From contig HG738139.1 of NCBI GenBank assembly GCA_000499405.2, positions 2,460,976-2,524,975 on the forward strand: a stretch of 64,000 nucleotides of DNA, written 5' to 3'. The notes beneath the pieces were generated by a model. The model did not search any database. It worked only from the letters and a program-made list of their open reading frames with translations, and was not told the DNA's origin. The stretch comes from Onchocerca volvulus. Taxonomy: Eukaryota > Nematoda > Chromadorea > Rhabditida > Onchocercidae. This document shows, piece after piece, positions 1 to 11,641 of the stretch; position 1 is the first letter of the stretch, and every line of letters begins with the position of its first letter. A program made the translations under genes and the position numbers.

Positions 1-108
1 TATAAGAAACAAATAAACTATGTATAATATTTTTAACAAAATCTATTTTTTAATTTCCATTTCTTTAATTAAAATTTGAAAAAAATTTTAATTAAAATTA
101 TTTTGCAG

Positions 109-3100
109 CAGTTGTAGTCACAGCATCAGCTTACACATTAGCTGTGATAGCATTTGAACGATATTATGCCATTTGTAAGCCATTACATTCGAGAATTTGG
201 CATACTCGATCCCATGCCTATACAATGATCACTTTAGTTTGGCTTATTTCAATTTTGGCCAATTTACTTATGCTTTTTATGTACGAACTACAAACCTATA
301 ATGTTAATGGCCTTACATGTGCACCCAAACATCGGCCAATCCTTCATTTCGGTTATCAGGTAAATAAAATTCGGCTTTCCAGAAAAAAAAAAAAGCTTAA
401 TTTAATAATTAATTATCTTATGCTATAAATCAAATATATTTAACCAGAAAAAAAAACTATTAGATTATTTTATTTTTAAATTTTCATTTCTTTTTTTCCT
501 CTTATAAATTATCAATAAAAATAGCAGGTGAAAGATATAATGGCGCTGTGTGCTTGTTTCAGATCCATTTTTCCCATTTCCAGATAGTATAATAGAAAGT
601 GCAAAATTTGGAATTTGCAGTGATAATCCAGCCTGGTGATTCAACTACCATCTGACTAAAATCTAATTGATTCATTTCTTGAAAATTTTTGAAAAAAAAA
701 TTTGTGTCGAAAATTTTTTTTTTTTTTTTCAGATATATATGACCTCAGTATTATTACTTATTCCATTATGCATAATGATTGTTTTATATGGATCAGTAAT
801 ACATTCGCTTAGGATTGACATGAAAATGGACCATCCTGCCGCTACTACAAATGGTAAAAAAGTTTTTAAATTTTTCAAATTAGACTTTTTTTTCCAAAAC
901 TTATTATTATAATTTATGTCAAGCTTTGGGACACACCATTTGTCTCGATTCATTTAGCCTAGAAATATTATCGATCAGTTTAACAGAAGTATTAAAAAAG
1001 TCAAGTCATAAATGACTTATTAATAAAATTTATACATCATCAACCGAATAGTTGATTAAATTTCCCAGTTGTTATAGTCGCATTAGAATTTAATAAGCTA
1101 TTTCATTTTCAATTGATTTTTTTTTTCTGTTTTTTTTTATCATATTTTTAATATTACAGTTTTTTCTTTTTTCTTTTTTCAAAAATTTAGTCCGAAAATG
1201 AAAATAAAGATTTCAATTATTATAATAGTACCACAAAACCAAAAAAAATTATGATGATAAATGCAATATGGACAGTGGAATTTTTGAAATAAGAAGGAAA
1301 AATTGAGCGAAAAATTATGCCTCAATTCTTAATTCCCGGTAGTTCTCGTAGTAGTATGATGCCATTTCGGTATGGAATGAGGAAACATCTATTCATGCCA
1401 TTTTTCAAATTAATTATTTTGCAAAAATCATATTGTTAGATCCTATTAAAATTTTCAAAGAATTTTTCAAATATTCGTTTAGAATTTTCTTCTGGAAAAA
1501 TAAAATTGGTTTAAATTATCGAAAAATTTATTTTCTTCTTCTTTTGGTATAAATATCAAGCATGAATGAAATGATTGTCTTAATTGCTTCAGAGTTTCCG
1601 ATTTCTTTGAATTTTAAAAAACAACAAAAAGGATTTTAAAGTTTAGACAAACCATTTTGTGCTGCTAATTCTGAACGAATTCGAATTCGAAATTAATTCC
1701 TTTTTTTTTTTTTTAGATAGTATGTATGTTACACCAAGAAGCGGTGAACGACAACGATCACGCAAAGATTCAACGTTGAATAATTTGAGATCAATCAAAG
1801 ATAAGGGAAGAATAAATATGAAGTTAGCAAATGTTTGCAAATTTTTTTCAATCCAAAAATATTACCCTTCGATTCTAAAGCATATCAAATCTAATACTAA
1901 TTTAACGAAAATTTCTAAATTTAGCTTTAAACTATTCGAATAAAACTTTTCGAAATTCAGTCTTTTCGCAATAAATCGCAAATTTTTGCTAAATTTTGCT
2001 ATATAGTTTGTTTGAAAATGATATTTTAAAATTAATAAAACTTCAGTTCAGTTGAATCCGTGAAGTATAATTGCTTCAGTTGCTTTTATACTTCTATGAA
2101 ACAATTACAAACCAATTCCAATTCGACATCAGTTGTTAATGTGCCAAGAAATGTATCAGTCGATTATTACAGCAAAAGTAGCTTACGATCTACTCATAGG
2201 TAAATTATCCTTTATCATTTCGTCCAAATAATATTGTTACTCTCAAAAATTCAACATCAAATTAGTGAATGATAAGAATGATTGGGAATGATAAGAAAAA
2301 AGCAAATTAATTACAATAAAACTATAACAATGTGATAATTTTTTTACATGTAATACGTTTCGAACAATAATTATTTTTGGAAAATTGTGGATAAATTTTT
2401 TTCTAAATTTCTTGATAATTTTCTATAATTATTGATTAAAAACGTACGAAACTTTTTTTTTTTTCAGTAATTATACTTTTTGAAATTCGTGAAAAATTTG
2501 TCATTTAATTATCGTAGCAAATTAATTGTAAAGCAGAAATATTCGATATTTTAGTAAAATTAGTGTGCCATCTAAATGAAAAAGTTAAAAAAAACAAAAG
2601 TTAGATAAACTTTGGAATTGAATAATTTTTTTTAAAATGAAAGTTGAAAAATTAAATTAAACTTCGGAAGTTGAATAAATATACTTTTTTCCCGTCTTTT
2701 AATTAATAAGTAATAATTTCGAAGGACAATTTGTTCTTTTCATAGACAATTTTAAAGTTTTAAAAACAAAAAACTATCTTAAAATTTTAAGAACAAAAAC
2801 AAAAAAAGAAAAATTCATTCAAAAAAGAAAAAAAAAACTGATAATATTTCATTTTTAATTTAATGCAATTTAATATTTTCTTTTTTTCAGTGAACGATCA
2901 GTTTTGGCTAAACAACGCGTTATCAAAATGCTTATCGTTATTGTGATTATATTTTTTTGCTGTTGGACACCAAATTATATGTGGTGGCTATTGCTGACAG
3001 CTCAGGATTCATTTAAGGTTTGAAACTTTTTTCCTTTTTTTTTTTAGAATTTCAAATAATTTATGAATTTTTGCAAGAAAAAATTGACGTTTAATTATTT

Positions 3101-4129
3101 CCTTAACTATTTTTTTTTTTAATTATTATTTCTACTCGTTAATTATCTTATTAGATTTTAATTGAATGCTCTAATTTTTGATTTCGACCATTGTTTGATT
3201 TATAATTCTGATTATTCAAACAATCTTTCTCATCTATTGTTTTCTTCTTCAACTTAAACTGTATATTCCATTTTTTCTTTTTACAATTTATAATCGTCGC
3301 ATATTTCACGCATAAAATTGACTTAGTATTCCTCCAAATATTGAATAGTAATACTTTCTTTTTCATATTTGAATATTTCCTTCAAATATTTTCATTTTAA
3401 ATTTAAATCTTAAATTTGTTTTAATGAATAAAGGAAATATTCGCAGACTTTCGATATTTGGAATTCACAAGTGAACACGGCAATAACAGTACTTTGCTAT
3501 ATATCTTCATGCACTAATCCGATCACCTATTGTTTTTTGAATAAGAAATTTCGTACTGCACTCCTAATTACATTTGGTTGTTTGAACAAAAATTCGAATC
3601 AATATAAGACGACTTTTTTGCCGGAACAAATGGATGCAATGACACCAAAGAAATCAACTGATGAAATGAATATTTTCCGAACAGAAAGGTCACTTTAACT
3701 TTTGCATTTTTAATACTTTGTAAATTTTCATTGAATAAAATTAAATTTAAATCTAAAAAGAATTCAATCTCAAACTGCTAAATATTTCACATTCTCATTT
3801 CCTTCCATGTTAGTGTTTCTTTCCACAAGCATAATGCTAATCTACTCATTTCCATCTCGAGAATCTCTTTCAGATAAGAATTTTCACGAGAATATATCAA
3901 AGGCATCATTAATACAAAAAAGCTGTATATCATATTAAATTCAGATAAAAAGAATGTAATATACCTGAATATATGATTTTTACTTTTCAGGAAGGATCAG
4001 AATAATCAATCGTCAATAAATACTATTCATTCTAAAACGATACTTTATCATACAGGTTCAACTACTACTACAACAATAGAAATGAACACAGAATATTCGC
4101 AAAGGAAGAGGCCAGAATTTAATTATTGA
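109..4129 (+). CDS. Cholecystokinin/gastrin-type neuropeptide GPCR (5' partial)
   Basis: Rhodopsin-family peptide receptor, plasma membrane, expected to couple peptide binding to G proteins. Seven exons fit in phase: 109-359, 733-853, 1717-1822, 2080-2199, 2891-3017, 3447-3688, 3991-4129, giving about 368 residues from TM3 to the stop. TM3 ends in AFERYYAICKPL (ERY in place of DRY), followed by SRIWHTRSHAY, a second loop typical of CCK receptors. TM5 is in exon 2, TM6 (MLIVIVIIFFCCWTP) in exon 5, and TM7 carries SSCTNPITYCF (NPxxY motif as NPITY). The third intracellular loop is long, basic and spread over exons 2-5; the tail is Ser/Thr rich. TM1, TM2 and the N terminus must lie left of the window because the first exon opens at an acceptor at 107-108. 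Family call is firm; which of the nematode ckr paralogues it is cannot be told. Confidence 0.9.
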
Positions 4130-4929
4130 TGTGAAAGAAAAAAAAAAATTTATTTGAAATAATTGTAATTTCCTCTTTTCAACTATAAAGTGCAGTACGT
4201 AAATATAGTTCTAAACGTATCGAACGATAATTCGGAAAATTTTGCAGGACGCATTTCGAGATCGCTAGACCAAATCCTCAGTATACCAGGTCTATTAGTG
4301 ATGGTACAGCAAATGCTCGAACATATTCAATTAGCAAACTTCCGAAAAAGATTTAGTGCAACTATCTGTTTATTTGAGTCAATCAGTGATTATGCTATTA
4401 ATGGAAGAAACATGTAAAATATATTGGATCAGTAATTCCGCGAAATAATACATTACTGATTTAATAGGAAGATTTCGTCAAGAAAATAAGGGAAGAAATT
4501 CTGAATAATTTTTGCTCTTTATCCATTTGTTTAAAGCATTAAAATCCAGAATATTTCATTCATATTTTTAACTCTTAAAGAGAAAAAATGAAAAAATCAA
4601 ATATTCATTATTAAATATTACATAAACCAAGAATCTTTAATACCTAATTTTTTTTTTTTTTTTTTTTTTTTTGATAAAGCTATTTGGAGTTTCAAAAACC
4701 CTTTGCTTTTGTTACGCTAATATTATTATATTCACATCTGTTCTGCTCATTTTTAGTAAATTGTTAAAAAAGCTAGCTCAATTTGACTTCAAATACATGT
4801 AGATCAGGAAATGTTACTCACATCGAAGAGGAGATAATCTAGTGTTATCCTGCACCCTTCTTTATACATGCAAAATGTTCATCGATAAATTGTCTTTTAT
4901 TTAATATGGGCAACAAAAATTGCATATTT
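4130..4929. other. Convergent intergenic region between the GPCR and DPH1
   Basis: The GPCR (+) and DPH1 (-) end toward each other here. The stretch is AT-rich, with a poly(T) run of about 24 at 4649-4672. A 75-codon open frame at 4190-4417 sits in the presumed GPCR 3' UTR and looks like no protein family. A minus-strand AATAAA at 4901-4896 lies about 30 bases past the DPH1 stop and probably serves as its poly(A) signal. Confidence 0.6.
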
Positions 4930-5879
4930 TCAAGTTTGCGATGCAACGACCGTAATATGATTTCGTTTGGGACGACAGGCTCGATGTGTTTCATGATTAT
5001 TCGTCCACGGTCCAAGACTTTCATTCGCATAATAATCCATCGGATATGAGTCGGTTCGAAATGGAACATATTGCAGCACGGTCACCAATTCATAAGGGGT
5101 GAGAAGTGGTTTCTTGAAATTTACACCCCAATCGATCGACAAGCGAGGACAAGCAACCTGGACCCAACTGGAATAGAAATGACTTGCATTTCAAATATAA
5201 GAATCACAAAGATTATAAAAATCATGCAGCATGACCAATGAAAAAAATCAAAATTCTAACTCTAATAAAAAAATATTCAGATTTTAACTAAATCATGCTC
5301 ATCATTTTGTATTTCGAAAATTCCGACATCTCATCTTATGAATTCGGATTAAAGTTACAGAAGTTTTTCGAGAACACAACACTTTTTCTCTGTTTCCCAG
5401 AAGCTTACGTCAATAAACTACCAGTTATTAACTACAAGTACATCTCAAGAAGTAGAACAATCCTTACGGTCGAATATCTCAGTTCCATTCTAAACAGCCG
5501 AATAAATGCCAAGATTACAGATCGCAGGAAATGTTATGTTTTGAGTCATGCTCATCAGTTCATAAACTGTCATTTGATTCATGAACAATAGAGCAGGAAA
5601 ATGCCGGGCAACAAAACCAAATTAGTTGGTGCCTTTTTGCTGAGATTGGTAAAAGATTACTAGTACTGCAGACTTTTCAAGCCATGAAATAACTTTGATT
5701 GAAAAATACTACAACTATTACTTACCAATCAATATCAGCGAAAGAAGATAACTTTTGGGGCGTTATTTCTGAAAGGAGGACACGTACAAATTTTTTGCCA
5801 GATATTTGTAGTTTCCTTTCCAAATTCTGAAACAAAAACTTTGCAAGGGAAAAAAATTCTTCCATCTTCGATTTTTCAG

Positions 5880-5919
<40 letters not shown>

Positions 5920-8243
5920 AACTGACTTCTACAATTTTTGGGTTTCCTTGTCTACCCAATGAACCTTGTATAAGACCAAATACATGACATTTCTGAGCTA
6001 TTTCTACAGCCTCTTTCCGTTTTCTAGTCATCAAATCGAAATCGTATTCCTCATGTGTGAACTTCCTGAAGTTTTTTAATCATATAATTTACAAATAAAA
6101 GGAAATATAATACATTTAAAAGTAAGATCAAATGAAATAAAGGAGAAGAATTTTACTACTTAATTCGCTTACAAGTAAAGGAATAAAAATGTATCTAACT
6201 TAGTTCAAACAAAGGATTAAGCTAAATAAACTTTACAATAAGTCTAATCAGTAAATAATGCATAATAATGCATTAAAAAAATCGTTCAATTATAACTTAC
6301 TTCGAATACGGATCATACTGATAAGCAATAATAGATGGATTTTGGATCATCACTGATTCCAAATGAAACCGTCCATCACCCAGATATCTGGAAATAGAGT
6401 GTCAATATTAACGTAATGCAACTAGCCGAATATGAGATTTCCTGCAGTTTTTAGTCCAAAAATTATCAGTGCTTGTCATCTTTTGAAATTATATGAATAA
6501 ATGGATGAGATTTTTGAAATTTCATTATAATCAGTTCACACTGAATATTTTCATGATGCAACCAATAACTTACATAATTGCATCGATATCCTCTTGCAAT
6601 TTGGGAGAAGTACAACCAAGGATTTCACCAGGACTGAGAGGTTTCACTTGTGGTATTAAAATATTATAACCTTCGTCATTTAATTCTTTTTTAACACTCT
6701 AAAACAATCAGATGAGTTACTTTCATTCAGTTTTGAACCTTAATTAAGAGTTATATTGTAATCTATATAATCCTGAATGTACTAGTAATGATTTTTTACA
6801 AAATCATTACTACTATATTCAATGAATGGATTAGATGGAAGGATTGACGAATGGCACTATGAACAGTTTCCAGAATACTAATGCGCAATGCATTTGATAT
6901 ATAATTATCGACTAGGTGATCATACTGATATTTTATAACAAAAAATATAGTAAAAAAATACTAACTTGCAAGCATGGAACGAATTGGATAGTACTAACTA
7001 ATGCAAGTTTTTTATGTTTTTCGAAATTAGCTTTTAAAACATCAATAAAATGGCCAAGATTTATTTCGATGTTCACAAAAATATAAAGCATTTCAATTCC
7101 TCGCGTTTCTTGAATTGGTATTAGGCAACTATGTCCATAATGAACCATAAGATCACATCCTGCAAATAATTAATATTTTAGTTTGAAAACATTAAGCTTC
7201 TGTAAGACAAAATTACACAGAAATATTCTGAACCAATGCTAATTTTAACTAAGGATTAATTATATGAAATGGTTTAATAACTGGAACTAAAAGTTCTGTC
7301 AGAATTAACATTTGACATTGCACTGTCGCATACAGATATTTAGCACTGAATGATTGAATAGCTGGACTAGGACAAAACTGTCGATAAGAATTAAAAACAG
7401 TTAGACCTTGAAATATTTAATTCACAAAAACAGGCTCATGTGAAACTCACCAAGTGCTCGTGCTGCCTGATCACCCACACAACATGCTCCGTATGTGACG
7501 TCTCCCATAATTACAACTTCACAATCTGTATATTTTCGTAAAATATCCGCAATAACGCATGAATATAGAAGTAACCCTTCAGGAAATTGCAGACAGACTG
7601 AAAATCAAATTTCAAATTAACATCTTGAAAGTTACTTGAAATCAGTCAACTTTAAATTGTTGTTAGGAATGCTCAATAATTTTCATGTCAAAAGATAACG
7701 AGCTTCCTTGCATCAACCGCATTCTGACGACATTGTTCAGAAAATAGACGATTTTACAATCTATATATTTCTATAACCTATATATTATATATTTTTATAA
7801 CGCATGCACATGAAACTAGCCTAACTTATTGAAAAAATAAGTTGTCTAACAGTCCTCTTCTCAAAGTTTACTTCAGCAGAAAGAACAAAGATAAATTATT
7901 CCAAATATAGATATGATGGGTTTTTGAAAACGCCATAAAAACTTAGAGAATATAACAAAAAAAAAAAAAAAAAGAAACCATTTTTACTCTTCGTAGTTCG
8001 AATTTTCCAAATCGTTTTGGGAATCTCGAAATTATAATTCGACGGCAACTTAAAAAAAGAATTAAAGACAAGCAAAAACTAATCCAAGAAATGCCACAAA
8101 GCGTAAATTTTTCAGAGTAGTGGATGATATGAAAATTATCGGAAAAGAAAATTCGGGTAACTTACAATCTTTAAATCATTTTGCAATGCACTATCATTAC
8201 TTATCTCTGCTATTTGATTTCGAATTGTTGCAACACGAGCCAT
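4930..8243 (-). CDS. DPH1: Diphthamide biosynthesis protein 1 (radical SAM-type 3-amino-3-carboxypropyl transferase subunit)
   Basis: DPH1 with DPH2 transfers the 3-amino-3-carboxypropyl group of SAM to a histidine of elongation factor 2, the first step of diphthamide synthesis, in the cytosol. Nine exons in phase: 8243-8166, 8048-7979, 7597-7451, 7159-6966, 6698-6574, 6387-6301, 6065-5927, 5826-5726, 5167-4930; 392 residues. Hallmarks in order: [125 protein letters not shown]. Three family cysteines expected to hold the 4Fe-4S cluster are present (GACC, ILGC, VACP). The start is the first ATG after candidate trans-splice acceptors near 8258-8284. Same length class as the human protein minus its N- and C-terminal extensions. 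Introns hold a (TA)n run at 5884-5916. Confidence 0.95.
5884..5916. repeat. (TA)n microsatellite in DPH1 intron 7
   Basis: About 16 TA units next to the donor of the 6065-5927 exon (donor GTCAGT). Confidence 0.85.
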
Positions 8244-8811
8244 ATATTATTCAACTGAAACTCTTCTAATACAAAATCCTGGAAACATGTGCATACTTTT
8301 CTTGAGACTATGCAAATTTTCTCGAGATTTCGAGGGAAATTCAAGAATGCAACACCAGCAATCGGAAGATTTCGAAAGAGTACTTTGAAACCGTTTCTAA
8401 ACTAGCAAATTCTACCTTTGATAGTTCATATTCAAATATCAAGAAAATGAACTGTTTTAGGAATAGTTCTCTAAAATAACTGTTAAAACATGAGTATAAG
8501 GATAATGAGGAAGAGAGCAGTATTCTGGTTTTGATCCTGCAAAAATATAATTGAAAAACGCGAACAAATATTTGAAAAATTTTTTATTTTATTAGAAGAA
8601 ACACTGATTAATGTACAGATACGCTGACCGAACATGGAATTTTCGTGATTAAATAATGGTTAAAGAAGAAAAGTCAAAAGTTACACGATTGCTGACTCGG
8701 CAACTTGTGTAAAATAAATAGCAGAGAAAATTCAAGAAGACTTTATAATAAGAAACTTTATTAGAAAAAGAAAATCAATAAACTCATAATTTTCCCATCA
8801 AACTTATACTT
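8244..8811. other. Spacer between H2A 3' end and DPH1 start (both minus)
   Basis: This 568 bp gap separates two genes in the same orientation. It holds the H2A 3' UTR with an AATAAA at 8762-8757 (minus), 50 bases past the stop, and the upstream region of DPH1. No open frame or RNA gene was recognised. The spacing is wider than typical for nematode operons, so co-transcription is not argued. Confidence 0.5.
8757..8762 (-). promoter_or_regulatory. Poly(A) signal of the H2A gene
   Basis: AATAAA on the minus strand, 50 bases downstream of the H2A stop codon. No replication-dependent histone 3' stem-loop (GGYYYTHTHARRRCC-like) was seen between stop and signal, so the mRNA is probably polyadenylated. 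Confidence 0.6.
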
Positions 8812-9586
8812 TCACTCTTTATCACCAGCAATCTTCTTCGGCAATAGAACAGCATGAATATTCGGTAGCACACCACCTGAAGTTACATGAAGATGACAAA
8901 ACTTATAATATCAATTGAGTGAATTTAAATTTTCGGGAAAAAGTTTTAAAAGAAACATTCAACTAGTATGCATATTACCAAAAGCATTTGTAACAATACC
9001 TTGGGCAATGGTGACACCGGATAGAAGCTTGTTCAACTCTTCGTCATTACGTACAGCTAATTGTAGATGACGTGGATTAATGCGACTCTTTTTATTATCA
9101 CGTGCAGCATTACCCGCTAATTCGAGCACTTCTGCGGCTAAATACTCTAGCACAGCAGCTAAATACACTGGCGCACCTGCACCAACACGTTCGGCATAAT
9201 TTCCCTGAATAAATTCTAATTTTGAATGATTTAAATATATGGGAAAAGTTGTGATCTCAAGACATTTTCACTGAACTAAATTTATTTAGAATGGCGAGAT
9301 AATAAAGCATATATTACAAACACGTGAAGATGGAAAGGAAAAGAACCAAAAGAGAAGATAAATAGGCTGGTTTTAATTTTCAAATAAATATTTACAGCCA
9401 TTTGTTCGAAATTATCAGATTTATTACTCTTTGATGAATAATTGAATTGAAATTAGAAGAGATATGATGAACCTTGCGAAGGAGCCGATGTATTCGACCG
9501 ACAGGAAATTGTAGACCAGCTCTGCTAGAGCGTGTCTTGGCTTTAGCTGATGATTTAGCTTTGCCTCCTTTGCCTCGACCCGACAT
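8812..9586 (-). CDS. Histone H2A (canonical type, with introns)
   Basis: Core nucleosome histone. Three exons in phase, 9586-9473, 9204-9000, 8876-8812, encode 127 residues. The N-terminal tail is [17 protein letters not shown], followed by [20 protein letters not shown], then [18 protein letters not shown], the acidic-patch region, [20 protein letters not shown] and a C terminus ending PKKIAGDKE, much like nematode canonical H2A. It lacks H2A.Z signatures and a C-terminal SQE/D-aromatic motif of H2A.X. Introns split the gene after RLLRK and inside IAQGG. Two introns and a poly(A) signal are unusual for a replication-dependent histone and suggest a replacement-style, cell-cycle-independent copy. 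No H2B, H3 or H4 gene lies within the window, so it is solitary here. Confidence 0.96.
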
Positions 9587-11641
9587 TTAAATTACTTCAA
9601 ATTGTACTTAAAATTTGCTCCCTGAAATAAACCTTGGCTTATTTCTCAAAAAAGCCAAGCTTAACTTAGGACCAAAGCTTAGTTCAGCTCTAAAACCCAT
9701 TCTCGCCATTTTCATAGAGCCTGGAAGAAAGCGACACGCAAACGAATTGACCGAACAGATATACCTCAGATTTTCGGTTTAGATGAGAACAAAATTGGAG
9801 GAAGAGAATGAGGGAGTATGTAAAATAGTGATAAGAGAGAAAGAGAGGAAAACTATACATTATGCATAATATAGCGAAAGTAATGTAAGATAATGCAATC
9901 AAGATTCATAACTGGTCTCAATGCTTCTGGCCAGTCGGGGTGTGATTTTCCCGAGACATACGAAGTCATCGGGAGTTCTCAGTGTTTTTTCAAGACGTAT
10001 AGTGTTGTCGAGAATTCAGTTCTGTCTTTCAAGGTTTTCTCTAGATATGAAGATTACGTTGTTGAATTGATAAAATTTGAGATTCTATTCAAAGCTTCGG
10101 AAATTAAATATTAATTAAAAACGAAATCAAAGTTTAAACTTTTTAACCTACTATCTATTTAACCTATGCGATATTTAAACGTGAAACAAGCAGTCGTAGA
10201 TTCCATCGGATAGCTTATCTGTTTGTAAGATAATTTATGATGTACAATTTATGAAAAACGCTATAATGTCTACGAAAATCATTCATTTTAGTTATTACTT
10301 AAATAGGAATTTTCATGCATATTGTTATGTATACGAACTTATCATCTTTTCAAGTTAAACCGTTTAATGCTCAAATGGATGATAAAAGTTCTTTGTCTAA
10401 CAAAAGATCTGTTTTTGTTAACAAAAAAAATCCTTCGCTAGACATTATGCCGGTGACTTCTAATAATATTTATGTTTACTGATATTTGCGATCTTATCAT
10501 TTTCATAATGTGAATAAGAAACATGCAAGTTGTGAATATGTAAATCTTTAAATTGAATTAAAATAAAACATTTTACATCGACACAGCAATAGAAACAGTT
10601 CAAGTTCGGAGTTCTTACATTGATGTGACACAGCAATAGTTCAGTTTCTAACTTCTTACACCGATACAACAATAGCAATTATTCGGAGTTCAAAGTGACG
10701 CAGCAATAGCAAAATCCGACAGTCCAAATTGAACAGTATTCTTCTCTACGAATGACAAAGGAAAGAATAATCCAATAATCAATTTATTTGAACATTTTTT
10801 ACTAATCGCTTGCAAAATAAAGGAAGAATCACTGTTCTGTCAATCAATAAGTTAAATTCGATTTTTTATTATCGAAAATGCATGAAAATAGTCAACAATA
10901 AGTTGCATTGTTTTCTGTATAATGTTAAATTGCGAATAAATGCGATATGATAAAGTTGACACTAAGGTAATAGTTGTAACATGGAAGAATAAAGTCAAGC
11001 TAATGGCATTCTTAAAAAAATATAAGCACTACCTGTTTAAAAAAAAAAATGTTGGTGCAATTATTCAGAATTAAACTAATTAAATTGTTTTATTATTCTT
11101 ATGCTGATAGAAGTGTGCTTGTATTTCAATTATGATTTTTTTGTGATATAATTAGATGGAGAAATGATAAAATAAATATAACAATTTATTAGATAAATAA
11201 CATTATAGCTATTAGACTTAGATATGAATATTTCCAGACCATCATTTATCATTTTCTCTTATTTTCCTTTTTTATTACTATATTTATTTAGATGTAGAAA
11301 TTCAAAAATAAATGAATACAATTCTGTTGCCCAAATTATTTCATATTTTTAATTTTGTTGCCATTTCGATGAGCATTAATTATATGAGATATCAATCTGT
11401 TGTAATTTTCCATTGTTGTTAATTTGATCAATAATTATCATTTATGCTTTATTTCCTTACAAGCCAGTATTTATTATTTATTATCCTATCGAAAAATAAT
11501 TGAAATCAATCAGCATGAAAATTTTCATAGTAAAGTAAAAATATAATTTTGTAGAAAATTTTCACAAATTTAAATATTTTCAGTATGACTAATTTTTCGC
11601 TTCCCAGACTTCTTAGACCTGATTTCATGAAGTTTTGCAAT
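9587..11641. other. Intergenic region upstream of H2A
   Basis: Two kilobases between the H2A start and the 3' end of the Gr-like gene, both on minus. Near 9632-9660 is a short inverted repeat (CTTGGCTT and AAGCCAAG, 8 bp arms). A degenerate repeat lies at 10584-10709. A 73-codon plus-strand frame at 9893-10114 resembles nothing known. Otherwise AT-rich sequence without recognisable genes. Confidence 0.5.
10584..10709. repeat. Degenerate short tandem repeat with core CAGCAATAG
   Basis: The core CAGCAATAG occurs at 10584, 10631, 10701 and as CAACAATAG at 10667. The intervening 25-38 bases share TTCGGAGTTC and TTCTTACA(C/T)(C/T)GAT-like words. Spacings of 47, 36 and 34 suggest a decayed minisatellite. 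Confidence 0.5.

Noticed and set aside
4190..4417. 75-codon plus frame after the GPCR stop
   Set aside because: Falls in the presumed 3' UTR, no recognised homology, no splice context linking it to either neighbour.
8812..9586. H2A as an H2A.Z or H2A.X variant
   Set aside because: N-terminal tail, acidic patch and C terminus match canonical H2A; no SQE/D-aromatic end and no H2A.Z-specific residues.
9893..10114. 73-codon plus frame upstream of H2A
   Set aside because: Isolated, no homology recognised and no splice context.
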